The translations under genes were made by a program, and so were the position numbers. A stretch of DNA of 64,000 nucleotides, taken from assembly GCF_036311985.1 (NCBI RefSeq), contig NZ_JAZDCJ010000019.1, one strand, 5' to 3'. This DNA is from JAZDCJ01 sp036311985 (GTDB lineage Bacteria > Actinomycetota > Actinomycetes > Actinomycetales > Micrococcaceae). Below, piece by piece: positions 28,122-38,104 of this stretch; position 1 is the first letter of the stretch, and every line of letters starts with the position of its first letter. Below the pieces are notes generated by a model that was given only the letters and a program-made list of their open reading frames with translations, had not been told where the DNA came from and searched no databases.

Positions 28122-28610
28122 ATGAGGCCGGTTGTCGCCGTCCGCGCGCTCGCCTGCGCATCCATCGCCGCACTGCTGTCCGGCTGCTCGTATCTGGGCA
28201 TCACGCAGGACGCCCCGCGCGGCGTCGATGGCGAGGTGGTCCAGGCCGGCGCGGCCCACGTCGACGCCATCAAGACCGGTGACTGTCTCAACGAGCCCGG
28301 CAGCGAGGAGTTCGAGACCGTCGGCGCGATCCCCTGCGGCGAGCCGCACGAGCTCGAGATGTTCCACGCGTTCAACGTCACGCAGGGCTCCCTGCCGGAC
28401 GACGCCGCCTGGGAGCGGATCCTCGACGAGTGCTACGGCGCGGCGTTCACCGAGTTCGCGGGGATCGCGTACGAGGACTCCGGGCTCGACGTGTTCCCCT
28501 TCGCGCCGACCGACGAGTCGTGGGCCTTCGGCGACCGGAAGGTCCAGTGCCTCATCGGCGAGGCGACCCTGGAGCCGGTCACGGGAAGCCTGCGCGGCGC
28601 CGCCCGCTGA
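28122..28610 (+). CDS. septum-formation family lipoprotein
   Basis: A 162-residue lipoprotein with lipobox LSGC (Cys22). After it, KTGDCLNEPG...VGAIPCGEPHELEMFHAFNV and the later CYGAAF...VQCLIGE reproduce the paired-Cys pattern of the actinobacterial septum-formation domain. It is expected on the outer face of the membrane; the exact role is unknown. A -10 TATGCT lies at 28087-28092 and GGGGGGAAATC precedes ATG. Confidence 0.75.
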   Translation: MRPVVAVRALACASIAALLSGCSYLGITQDAPRGVDGEVVQAGAAHVDAIKTGDCLNEPGSEEFETVGAIPCGEPHELEMFHAFNVTQGSLPDDAAWERILDECYGAAFTEFAGIAYEDSGLDVFPFAPTDESWAFGDRKVQCLIGEATLEPVTGSLRGAAR

Positions 28611-28663
28611 CGCGTAGGGTCAGTGGCAGGTGATTCCGCCGCCGTGCGGGCTCTGGTGGTGGC

Positions 28664-29481
28664 CTAGTAGACCCGCCCGGTGCCCAACACCCTCAGCTCG
28701 TCGGCCATGACGCGGCCGGCGTGGATGACGGTGCGGTCGCCGCCCCGGTCCAGCATGTCGCAATTGCCGTAGGGGCTCCAGTAGTCGCGCTGCCCGTCCT
28801 CGCCCAGCCCCACGCGGACGCCCGCCCCGGCCAGCTCGGACAGGGACGGCTGCCCCGCGGCGCTGGGTGCCACCGTGGTCAGGGAAATGTCCAGCTCCGC
28901 GAACGTCTCGATGAGGCGCCGGCTCACGGCCTCGTTGACGCTCCCCAGCTGGTAGGCGTGGGAGAGGTTGACCCGGCCCTGCATGCCGAGGGCCCGCGTG
29001 CGTTCGGCGATCAGCTCGGCGCTGAAGACGCCGAGCGCCCCCGGCTCGTGCAGGTGCACGTCGACGTCCACCTGGTACTTCTCGGCGAGCCCGAAGACCA
29101 CGTCCAGGTGCCCCTTCGGGTCGCGGTCCAGCTCGCAGGGGTCGATCCCTCCCATGACGTCGGCTCCGGCCCGCAGGGCGGCCTCGAGGTGGCCGGCCGT
29201 GCCCGGCTCCCGCAGGATCCCGGCCTGCGGGAAGACCATGACCTGGACGTCGGCGGCCCGGTGTGCTCGCGGAACGGCAGCCCGATCCGGGTCGAGTCCA
29301 GGTGCACGTGGACATCGGAGAAGGACGGCAACAGGAGCCGGCCGCGCCCCTCGACGACGTCGACCACGTCGCCGTCCGGCCGGCGCTGCGGGTCGTGGGG
29401 CAGGACGGGGCGGATCGCGCCGTCCTCGATGACGACGTCGGACGCGGCACCACCCCAGGGGCGCGCGTTGCGGATCAGCAT
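28664..29481 (-). pseudogene. amidohydrolase/cytosine-deaminase-like gene with two internal deletions
   Basis: The N-terminal frame (29481 to about 29250) reads MLIRNARPWGG...RGRLLLPSFSDVHVHLDSTRIGLPFREHTG. The coherent sequence then resumes in another frame with AADVQVMVFPQAGILREPGTAGHLEAALRAGADVMGGIDPCELDRDPKGH..., without the about 50-60 residues expected between. Near the 3' end DYWSPYGNCDMLDR jumps straight to GGDRTVIHAGRVMADELRV, losing roughly another 80 residues. The metal-binding HxH (HVHLD) survives but the enzyme cannot. The parent was probably a cytosine or triazine-type deaminase. Confidence 0.7.
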
Positions 29482-29509
29482 CTCGTGGGACGTCCTCTCG
29501 GGGCGGGGG

Positions 29510-30985
29510 CTACTCGGCCGCCGCGAGCTGCCCGCAGGCCCCGTCGATCTCCTTGCCGCGGGTGTCGCGCAGGGTCGTCGGGATCCCTGCCGCGATGAGC
29601 CGGTCGATGAACTCGCGCGTCACGTCCCGCTCCGAGGAGGTCCAGATCGAGCCCGGGGTCGGGTTCAACGGGATGGGATTCACGTGGACCCAGCCGCGGC
29701 CGCGCTTGTTGAGCTTCTTCGCCAGGAGCTCGGCGCGCCACGCATGGTCGTTCATGTCCTTGATCAGCGCGTACTCGATGGACACGCGCCGGCCCGTGGC
29801 CTGGTAGTAGCCGTACGCCGCGTCGATCGCCTCGTCGACCTTCCAGCGCGAGTTCACGGGGATCAGCTCGTCGCGCAGCTCGTCGTCGGGCGCGTGCAGG
29901 CTCAAGGCGAACGTGAACGGCAGCTTCTCCTCGGCGAGCTTGTTGATCGCCGGCACCAGGCCCACGGTGGAGACCGTGATGTTGCGCGCGCTCATGCCCA
30001 GGCCCTCCGGGGCCTCGGCGGCCATGCGGTGCACGGCGGCCATGACGCGCTTGTAGTTGGCGAGCGGCTCGCCCATCCCCATGAAGACGATGTTGGTGAC
30101 GCGCTCGGCGTCGTGCCCGCCGTCGCGGCGCTTCCCGCCGAGGCCGCCGTCGGCGATGTAGCGGTTGGCCTGCACGATCTGGTCCAGGATCTCGGCGGTG
30201 GACATGTTGCGGGTCAGCCCCGCCTGCCCGGTCGCGCAGAAGGGGCAGTTCATGCCGCAGCCGCACTGGCTGGACACGCACAGCGTCACGCGGCCGGGAT
30301 AGCGCATGAGCACGGACTCCACGAGCGAGCCGTCGAAGAGCCGCCACAGGAACTTCACGGTGTCGCCGTTGTCCGTCGTCAGCCGCTTCACCTCGGTCAG
30401 GAGGGTCGGGAACATCGCGGCGGCCAGCTCGGCCCGGCGCTCCTGCGGCAGGTCGGTCATGCGCGCCGGATCGGTCGTGTAGTGCTGGAAGTAGTGGACG
30501 GAGAGCTGCTTGGCCCGGAAGCCGGGCAGCCCGAGCTCCTTGAGCTTGTCCTGGCGTTCGGCCAGCGTGAGGTCCGCGAGGTGCTGCGGCGGCTGGGAGA
30601 CGCGCGGTCGCTGCGCGAACTGCAGTTGCGGCCGGCCGTCCGGTCCCATGGCCTGCTTCCACCCCTCAGGCGTCGGCCTGACCTGGGCGCGGCCCTCCCG
30701 GCGGGCCCGCAGCTCGGAGACGCGGTCGGAGACCGGCGCCCCGGTGCCCGCTGCGGGGTGGCGCGGCGCGGCCGAACGGTCCGACGGCCGGGTCCCCTCG
30801 GCCCCGGCGACACCGGCGAGCGGTCCCGCCGACGGCGCCTCGGGACGGCGCGCGTGGGCGCGCGAGGTCCCGGTCCGGTGGTGCCCGTCCGCGGGGTGCA
30901 GTTCCTCGGCGGCGTGCCGGGCGGGCGATCCCGGGCCGGCTGGTTCGTGCTTCCGGTCTTCGGGCTGGGGCTGGGTGGTGGTCAT
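29510..30985 (-). CDS. rlmN: 23S rRNA/tRNA adenine-C2 methyltransferase (radical SAM)
   Basis: A 491-residue dual-specificity methyltransferase that modifies A2503 of 23S rRNA and A37 of some tRNAs. The radical-SAM cluster is CGMNCPFCATGQAG; SSQCGCG, FMGMGEPLANY, SLHAPDDELRDELIPVN and the C-terminal DTRGKEIDGACGQL (methyl-carrier Cys) are all present. About 110 residues at the N-terminus are a Gly/His/Arg/Pro-rich extension without similarity to the core. Four in-frame starts compete (30985, 30994, 31006, 31015); I use the last ATG, uncertainly. Confidence 0.92.
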   Translation of the reverse strand: MTTTQPQPEDRKHEPAGPGSPARHAAEELHPADGHHRTGTSRAHARRPEAPSAGPLAGVAGAEGTRPSDRSAAPRHPAAGTGAPVSDRVSELRARREGRAQVRPTPEGWKQAMGPDGRPQLQFAQRPRVSQPPQHLADLTLAERQDKLKELGLPGFRAKQLSVHYFQHYTTDPARMTDLPQERRAELAAAMFPTLLTEVKRLTTDNGDTVKFLWRLFDGSLVESVLMRYPGRVTLCVSSQCGCGMNCPFCATGQAGLTRNMSTAEILDQIVQANRYIADGGLGGKRRDGGHDAERVTNIVFMGMGEPLANYKRVMAAVHRMAAEAPEGLGMSARNITVSTVGLVPAINKLAEEKLPFTFALSLHAPDDELRDELIPVNSRWKVDEAIDAAYGYYQATGRRVSIEYALIKDMNDHAWRAELLAKKLNKRGRGWVHVNPIPLNPTPGSIWTSSERDVTREFIDRLIAAGIPTTLRDTRGKEIDGACGQLAAAE

Positions 30986-31160
30986 CGTCCCCATTGTCCC
31001 ACGCATGTCCACCACCGCTCCCTGCGCGGCGCCCGGCCAAGACCGGCCGGCCGCGCCACGCCTACGCTCGGCATCATGGCGTCACCCGCCCCTCCGGCGG
31101 CGGCGTCCCGCGACGCAGTGGTCCTTGGGGGGGCGTCGCGGGGCGCCTCCCGTCCCGCGC

Positions 31161-31784
31161 CTACCCGTCCCCGCGCCGGCGCCAGCGCGGGATCTGGTGG
31201 TTCTCCCACCACGTGATCGCGATGGTGATGAGCCGCCCCAGGATGAGGGACACGGCGATCGCGAGCACCACGGCGAACTCCGTGGACAGGCTCGGCCACG
31301 CCCCGGAGAGCGCGCCAACGCCCACGGAGTAGGCGGACCAGACCACGGAGGCGATCACGGACCATGCCATGAACCGCCGCGTCGCCTGCGGCACGAGCGC
31401 CGCCGCGACGTTCATCGTCAGCCGGCCCAGCGGGACGAACCGCGCCGTGAGCACGAGCGGCAGGCCGTTGCGGTCCAGCCGCGCCCGCGCTGCCGCGAAG
31501 GTGGACTGCCAGCGCCGGCCCGCGAACACGGGCAGCTCCGTGAGGTTGAAGCGCCGCGCCAACAGGAACGTGGCCGCGTCCCCCGCGACCCCGCCGACGA
31601 GCATCGCGGCCCCGAGGAGCATCAGGTCCAGCTCGCCCGTGTTGACGGCGAGCGAGCCGAGGGCCACGAACAAGGTGGTGCTGGGCACGGGCGGCAGCAG
31701 CGCGGAGACCGCGACGAACAGCGCCCCGACGGGGTAGATCCACCAGGAATCCAGTTCCCGCAGCGCCTCCCCCAGCTCGTTCAC
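31161..31784 (-). CDS. DedA/SNARE-associated family membrane protein
   Basis: A 207-residue membrane protein with the DedA core: LLPPVPSTTLFVALGSLA at the first re-entrant segment, then GAMLVGGVAGDAATFLLARR and TARFVPLGRLTMNVAAALVPQATRRFMAWS. DedA proteins are undecaprenyl-phosphate or phospholipid flippases. The GTG start overlaps the stop of the upstream membrane protein (GTGA), so the two are co-translated. Confidence 0.85.
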   Translation of the reverse strand: MNELGEALRELDSWWIYPVGALFVAVSALLPPVPSTTLFVALGSLAVNTGELDLMLLGAAMLVGGVAGDAATFLLARRFNLTELPVFAGRRWQSTFAAARARLDRNGLPLVLTARFVPLGRLTMNVAAALVPQATRRFMAWSVIASVVWSAYSVGVGALSGAWPSLSTEFAVVLAIAVSLILGRLITIAITWWENHQIPRWRRRGDG

Positions 31785-32971
31785 GGGCGCACCTGCCCCG
31801 GCAGGGAGGCCCCGGCGTCGTTCCCGGGGACGACGCCGGAGCCCGGCTCCGGGAGCGCCTCGCCGAGGCGCGCGGGGTCGAGTCCCGCGGATGCGACGAC
31901 GGCCGTCGTGGTGCGGATGAACACCACGAGCCAGGCGAAGACGATGCCCGCCGCCGCGAGTTCGAACGCCGTGAGGTTGTAGTAGCCGAGCGGCGCCCAG
32001 AGGTACGCGGCCGCCGCGAGCCCTGCCACCGCGACGACGCTGATGAAGTAGAAGGCGCGCGGGAACCCGGGCAGCCAGACCGGCGCCCCGAGCAGCAGCA
32101 CCAGCAGGATCGCGGCGAGCGCGCGGACGAAGAAGGAGTGCACGGGATCGAACAGGTTCACGGGGAACAGCCCGATCCCCGCCATGCAGATCCCGCTCGC
32201 CAGCAGGCACACGCGCACCACTGAAGGCCGCGGGCGGACCACGCGGCGGCGCTTGCGCCCGGCCGCCGCGTCGCGCGCGTCGAGGAGCCCGGTCCACTGG
32301 CGCAGGTCGCGGGTGATGAAGGCGGCGAGGGTCGTGAGGATGATCCCGGAGACGGTGATCGTGGTGTTGAAGGTCCAGAACGAGGTCGTCCCGGCCTGGC
32401 CCGTGCCGAGCTCGCTGAACATCGAATGCCACCAGAGCGGGTTCTCGGCGAAGATCATGCTGACGAGCATCCCGGAGGCCATGAACACGGCGAGGAGCAC
32501 GGAGAGGGAGGCCGTCGTGAGCTGCGCCCCGGAGGTGAAGCCCGTGTATCCGGCGATCCCCGCCGCGATCGCGAGCATCGCGGTGCCGGCGATCGTGTCC
32601 ACGGTGAGGCCGAAGAACGCCTCCTGGAACAGCCGGAACACCACAAGCGCGGACATCACGGCGATCGAGGCGTGCACCACCATGAGCGCGGCGACGTCGA
32701 CGGCCTGGCGCAGCGCCGGCCGTGCTCCGAGCCAGGCGTGGACGGCGCGCGCGTGCTGGAGGTACCCGGCCAGGAAGGCGCCCGCGACGGCGAGGCCCGC
32801 GAGGATGGAGGCGTAGAACGCCACGGAGCCGTCGCCCGCGAGGGCGGGGCGGCGCCCGTGGAAGCCGATGAGCCCCACGAGAACCGACACCGCGGCGGCC
32901 GCGGTTCCCGCCCAGATCGCCTGCGATTCGACGGCGACGCGCGGCGCCTCGCGGCGGCCCGGTGCTCCCAC
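31781..32971 (-). CDS. polytopic membrane protein of unknown function (DUF998-like)
   Basis: A 396-residue protein with about nine or ten helices, a large loop around residues 225-245 rich in Arg/Lys (LDARDAAAGRKRRRVVRPRP), and LGTGQAGTTSFWTFNTTITVSG in mid-protein. The layout of Gly-rich helices with FPVNLFDPVHSFF resembles DUF998 proteins, but I am not certain. It overlaps the DedA gene, so the two may act on the same lipid. The C-terminal 40 residues (EPGSGVVPGNDAGASLPG) are disordered. Confidence 0.6.
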   Translation of the reverse strand: MGAPGRREAPRVAVESQAIWAGTAAAAVSVLVGLIGFHGRRPALAGDGSVAFYASILAGLAVAGAFLAGYLQHARAVHAWLGARPALRQAVDVAALMVVHASIAVMSALVVFRLFQEAFFGLTVDTIAGTAMLAIAAGIAGYTGFTSGAQLTTASLSVLLAVFMASGMLVSMIFAENPLWWHSMFSELGTGQAGTTSFWTFNTTITVSGIILTTLAAFITRDLRQWTGLLDARDAAAGRKRRRVVRPRPSVVRVCLLASGICMAGIGLFPVNLFDPVHSFFVRALAAILLVLLLGAPVWLPGFPRAFYFISVVAVAGLAAAAYLWAPLGYYNLTAFELAAAGIVFAWLVVFIRTTTAVVASAGLDPARLGEALPEPGSGVVPGNDAGASLPGQVRP

Positions 32972-33080
32972 GAAACGTCCTCCCCTCGATCGCCGGCTGC
33001 TGTCCCTGCCGTCGATTCTGTCACGGGAGGGTGCCGGCTACTCCAGCTCCGCCCGGCGGGAGCGCCGCTCCGGGCGCGGG

Positions 33081-33500
33081 TCAGGGCCCCTCGGGCTCCA
33101 TGATCTCGCTCCGGATCAGGAAGCGCTTGCCCTCCGGCGCCTCGACCGAGAACCCGGAGCCGCGCCCCGGAACCACATCGACCGTGAGGTGCGTGTGCTT
33201 CCAGTAGTCGAACTGCTCCCGCGACATCCAGAACCCGATCTCGCCCAGCCGGGCCCCGGCGTCGTCCTCCAACTCGAACGTGCCCAGGAGGATGTCCGAG
33301 CCGCCCACCTTGAAATCGCCGTCGGGGAAGCACATGGGGGAGGAGCCGTCGCAGCAGCCCCCGGACTGGTGGAACATGAGCGGCCCGTGCCGCGCCCACA
33401 ACGTGCGCAGCAAGGCCACCGCCGACGCACTGAGGGCGACGCGGGAACGCCGCTCTCCCTCGATCTCGGGACGGGCCGCGAGGACGCCGGTCGTGTCCAT
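33081..33500 (-). CDS. DUF779 domain protein linked to aldehyde dehydrogenase
   Basis: A 139-residue protein. MFHQSGGCCDGSSPMCFPDGDF near residue 45, LGEIGFWMSREQFDYWKHTHLTVDVVPGRG, and FSVEAPEGKRFLIRSE define DUF779. Genes of this family nearly always neighbour acetaldehyde/aldehyde dehydrogenase genes, as here; a metal- or aldehyde-linked accessory role has been suggested but is unproved. The CC and C residues could bind metal. AAGGAG sits 7 nt before ATG 33500. Confidence 0.85.
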   Translation of the reverse strand: MDTTGVLAARPEIEGERRSRVALSASAVALLRTLWARHGPLMFHQSGGCCDGSSPMCFPDGDFKVGGSDILLGTFELEDDAGARLGEIGFWMSREQFDYWKHTHLTVDVVPGRGSGFSVEAPEGKRFLIRSEIMEPEGP

Positions 33501-33571
33501 GGGGTACTCCTTCCGTGGGGCCTTCCCTGCATCGTCCCGCCGCGCACCGCGCGCCACAAGGGGGTGCGACG

Positions 33572-33602
33572 CCGGACGGCCCACCCGGGGCGGGCCGTCC
33601 GG
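33572..33602. terminator. perfect hairpin downstream of the alcohol dehydrogenase
   Basis: An 11-bp perfect stem (CCGGACGGCCC / GGGCCGTCCGG) with a 9-nt loop sits 13 bp after the adh stop on the minus strand and 72 bp before the DUF779 start. It should end or attenuate the upstream transcript. Confidence 0.6.
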
Positions 33603-33615
33603 TGCCGTCGGGGTG

Positions 33616-34647
33616 CTATCCGCGGTGGTCGAACTCGATGACGACGCGGCCGTCGATCTTGGCGTGCTTCATCTCGTCGAACACGGCGTTGACGTCTTCG
33701 AGCGGGCGCTTGTGGAAGGTCGGCTTGATCTTGCCGGCCGCGTAGAAGTCGAGCGCCTCGACCATGTCCTGGCGGGTGCCGACGATCGAGCCGCGGATCG
33801 TCAGGCCCTTGAGCACGATGTCGAAGATCGGCGCCGGGAAGTCGCCCGGGGGCAGGCCGTTGAAGACGATCGTCCCGCCGCGGCGGGCCATGCCGATCGC
33901 CTGGCCGAACGCGGCCGGATGGACGGCCGTGACGAGGACGCCGTGAGCGCCGCCCGTCGCGGCCTGCACGGCCTCGGCCGGGTCCTCGGCGAAAGCGTTG
34001 ACCGTGACCTCGGCCCCGTGCTTGCGGGCCAATGCGAGCTTCTCCTCCGCGACGTCGACCGCGACCACGCGCATGCCCATGGCGACGGCGTACTGCACGG
34101 CGATGTGGCCGAGCCCGCCGATGCCGGAGACCACGACCCACTGGCCCGGGCGGACCTCTGTCTGCTTGAGCCCCTTGTAGACGGTGACTCCGGCGCACAG
34201 CACGGGGGCGATCTCGTAGGGGTCGGCACCGTCGGGGATGCGGGCCGCGAAGCGGGCGTCGACGAGCATGTACTCGCCGAACGAGCCGTCCACGGAGTAG
34301 CCGCCGTTCTGCTGCGACTCGCACAGCGTCTCCCAGCCCGTGCGGCAGAATTCGCACGTCCCGCAGGCGCTCCACAGCCAGGCGTTGCCGATCAGGTCGC
34401 CGACGGCGAGGTCGTCGACGCCCTCGCCGAGCTTCTCCACGGTGCCCACGCCCTCGTGGCCCGGGATGAACGGCGGCGAGGGCTTGACGGGCCAGTCGCC
34501 CTCGGCGGCGTGGAGGTCGGTGTGGCACACGCCGCTGGCGATGAGGCGGACGAGGGCCTGGCCCGGTCCGGGCTCCGGGATGGAGGCCGAGGCGACGTCG
34601 AGCTCGTCGCCGAAGTTCTTCACGATCGCTGCTTTCATGGTTCCCAT
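33616..34647 (-). CDS. adhP: zinc-dependent alcohol dehydrogenase (AdhP type)
   Basis: A 343-residue medium-chain dehydrogenase that oxidises ethanol and other primary alcohols with NAD. The catalytic zinc ligands are in GVCHTDLH and GHEGVGTVEKLGEGV; the structural zinc is held by CGTCEFCRTGWETLC; the NAD-binding Rossmann motif is VSGIGGLGHIAVQYA. AAGGAG seven bases before ATG 34647 sets the start. It lies between ALDH and DUF779, so alcohol is oxidised through aldehyde to acid by neighbouring products. Confidence 0.93.
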   Translation of the reverse strand: MGTMKAAIVKNFGDELDVASASIPEPGPGQALVRLIASGVCHTDLHAAEGDWPVKPSPPFIPGHEGVGTVEKLGEGVDDLAVGDLIGNAWLWSACGTCEFCRTGWETLCESQQNGGYSVDGSFGEYMLVDARFAARIPDGADPYEIAPVLCAGVTVYKGLKQTEVRPGQWVVVSGIGGLGHIAVQYAVAMGMRVVAVDVAEEKLALARKHGAEVTVNAFAEDPAEAVQAATGGAHGVLVTAVHPAAFGQAIGMARRGGTIVFNGLPPGDFPAPIFDIVLKGLTIRGSIVGTRQDMVEALDFYAAGKIKPTFHKRPLEDVNAVFDEMKHAKIDGRVVIEFDHRG

Positions 34648-34684
34648 GGTGGTGCTCCTTCGAATCGGGGGATGTCGTGGGGCA

Positions 34685-34745
34685 CGGCGGCGCTCCCGCC
34701 CTGGGGGATGGGGGCGGTCGGGGGAGACGGCCGGGAGCGCCGCCG
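34685..34745. promoter_or_regulatory. 14-bp intercistronic inverted repeat between aldh and adhP
   Basis: A perfect CGGCGGCGCTCCCG (34685-34698) and its complement (34732-34745) fill the 111-bp gap, enclosing a 33-nt Gly-rich loop on the plus strand. It starts 13 bp after the aldh stop. It may uncouple the two genes through partial termination or protect the aldh message from 3' decay. Confidence 0.55.
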
Positions 34746-34758
34746 CAGGCGTCGGGGC

Positions 34759-36282
<1,524 letters not shown>

Positions 36283-36340
36283 GGCAACTCCTTTGTTGAC
36301 TCCGGTCCTGCTTGCGGCTGCGGCCGCGGCAACGGCCGTT

Positions 36341-36389
36341 GCGTGATGTATGTCACGCTACGCCCGGCGACGTTGCATCGAGGTTGCAT
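36341..36389. promoter_or_regulatory. CRP/GlxR-like site and GTTGCAT direct repeats upstream of aldh
   Basis: GCGTGATGTATGTCACGC (36341-36358) is a perfect dyad with GTGA-N6-TCAC, the CRP/FNR-family pattern, 59-76 bp before the aldh start. Just upstream are two copies of GTTGCAT (36372 and 36383), 11 bp apart, one helical turn, as for a second regulator such as the adjacent GAF protein. Together they define the promoter region in the 304-bp gap 36283-36586, which has no gene. Confidence 0.5.
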
Positions 36390-36466
36390 GAGGGTCCGCC
36401 CTTAGCATCCTGCGCCACCGGCCCGCGCCCTGTGGCCGCCCGCCGGCATCATGGCGCCAACACTTC

Positions 36467-36547
36467 TTCCCACTTCCCGCTCCGCCAGGCGCACGAAACA
36501 CGGCGTGTCGCGCGGACACGCCGTGCCGTGATGGCGAGAAGTGGGAA
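36467..36547. terminator. nested inverted repeats after the GAF regulator gene
   Basis: An inner perfect 11-bp stem CACGGCGTGTC / GACACGCCGTG (36499-36525, 5-nt loop) is followed on the minus strand by TTTCGTG, a plausible terminator for the regulator gene. An outer pair TTCCCACTTCCCGC (36467-36480) and GCGAGAAGTGGGAA (36534-36547) matches at 13 of 14 positions and brackets it. Confidence 0.55.
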
Positions 36548-36586
36548 CCTCTCCATGCGGAACGGCGCCGCCCCGTCCAGCGGACC

Positions 36587-37924
36587 TTAGCCGCGTCTTG
36601 CTCCGGCCACCTGCTGCAGTCGCTCCAACCGCGCCACCACGAACGCCCTGTGGGGCGAGCGCCGCGGAAGGACCTGAAGCGCCGTAGCCAAGGCATCGGC
36701 GTCGTCCGCGGCTTCCGGAAGATCGAGGTAGGCCAGGAGCTCGTCCGGCCCCGCATCGCCCACCACGGATTCGCGGAGCGCGGCCGAGACCTCGGCCCGG
36801 ATCCGGGCGATTCCGGGAGCCTCGGACCGCGGGAGCAACTCGCCGCCGTACATGGCCAGGGCCTCCGCATGACGACCCTGGGCGAGCCGTTCCAGCACGT
36901 GCCGGGCGTCCAGGTCCACGGAGGCGTCGAGGCGATACGGTTTGGACGCCAGCTCCGGCGCGGCCCCCGGACCGCTCCACGCGGCGAGCGCGCGGCGGAG
37001 GCGGACCATCTCCGCGCGCAATGTCACCGCCTGGCCTGCATCACCGAACAGGGCCGCCGCGAGCTCGTCGGCCCGCAGGCCACCGCCGTGCCACGCGAGC
37101 AGCGTCATGATCTCCGAGTGCCGCCCGCCCAGACGCAGCTCGGCGCCATCACGGGACAGGAGTCCGTCGTCATGCCCCAGGACGCGCAGCCGCAACGTCC
37201 GTGCGGTGCCACCGCCGGCGCCGGCGGACCAACCGCCGCTCCACGCGCCACCACGCGCCGGAGGGGGCGCGGAAGCGGTCGCCGGTTCCTGCAGCCGCAG
37301 CTCGGCCTCGGCGGCGGCGACGGCCGCGTGCAGGAGCGAGAGTGAATGCGCCGCGACGGCATCCGCGTTGCCGGTCAGGTCCACGACGCCGAGGATCCGC
37401 CCGGTCACGGGACACGTGATGGGCACCGCGGTGCAGCTCCAGCGGTGCGCGATGCGGCTGAAGTGCTCGGCCCCGCTGACCTGCACGCCCCGGCCGGTCG
37501 CCAGCGCCGTCCCGGGGGCGGAGGTTCCCACGGAGCGCTCGGACCAGTCGGCTCCCGGCACGAACGCCATGGCCTCGGCCCGGCGCACGGCCTCCGGATC
37601 CCCCTCGACCCACAGGAGCCGTCCGGCCTCGTCGCCGACGGCCACGAGCAGGCCGGTGTCCCGCGCGGGCTGGATGAGGAGGCGTTCGAAGACGGGCATC
37701 ACGCCGGCGAGCCGGTGACCGGACCGGTACGCGGCCAACTCAGGGCCGGCGAGGCCGAGGACGGGTTCCACATGGTCCGGATCGGGAAGCACGGCCAGGG
37801 ACCGCTGCCACGAGTCGCGCACCACGGGGCGCAGGCCGTCGAGGGCACCGCCCTGGCCCAGCACTGCGTGGGCGGCCTGGGCGCGGCGCTGCAGCGTCCG
37901 CGAGGCGGGCGTGGCGATCGGCAT
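36587..37924 (-). CDS. GAF-domain transcriptional regulator with winged-helix/BTAD-like output
   Basis: A 445-residue protein. Residues 1-215 match the N-terminal sensor of AcoR-type activators (VVRDSWQRSL near 35, then a GAF domain with SERSVGTSAPGTALATGRGVQVSGAEHF and CTAVPITCPVTGRILGVVDLTG). The sigma-54 AAA+ module is absent. Instead, after a Gly/Ala linker, TLRLRVLG...GAELRLGGRHSEIMTLLAWHGGGLRADELAAALFGD reads as an OmpR/SARP-like winged helix, followed by helical repeats. It probably senses an aldehyde/alcohol-related signal and controls aldh-adhP. A -10 TAGACT lies at 38002-37997. Confidence 0.75.
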   Translation of the reverse strand: MPIATPASRTLQRRAQAAHAVLGQGGALDGLRPVVRDSWQRSLAVLPDPDHVEPVLGLAGPELAAYRSGHRLAGVMPVFERLLIQPARDTGLLVAVGDEAGRLLWVEGDPEAVRRAEAMAFVPGADWSERSVGTSAPGTALATGRGVQVSGAEHFSRIAHRWSCTAVPITCPVTGRILGVVDLTGNADAVAAHSLSLLHAAVAAAEAELRLQEPATASAPPPARGGAWSGGWSAGAGGGTARTLRLRVLGHDDGLLSRDGAELRLGGRHSEIMTLLAWHGGGLRADELAAALFGDAGQAVTLRAEMVRLRRALAAWSGPGAAPELASKPYRLDASVDLDARHVLERLAQGRHAEALAMYGGELLPRSEAPGIARIRAEVSAALRESVVGDAGPDELLAYLDLPEAADDADALATALQVLPRRSPHRAFVVARLERLQQVAGARRG

Positions 37925-38104
37925 CTGGCATCCTCCGCTGCGCTGGGGTCGGTGCCCGCGGTCCGGGCGCCGGGATGCTGGTGTGGTCTACGGCACAGTC
38001 TAGGGCAGATCGGGGCCGCATGGACCTTGGCAGGAGGGTCCGGGAGTGGAAGGCTGGACGCGTCCGCGCCGGGGGTCCGCCCGGCGCCCCGGGAAAGGAC
38101 CGCC

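Noticed and set aside
31077..31216. A 46-codon plus-strand frame (MASPAPPAAAS...) after rlmN.
   Set aside because: Low-complexity and overlapping the DedA gene's 3' end on the other strand; no supporting features.
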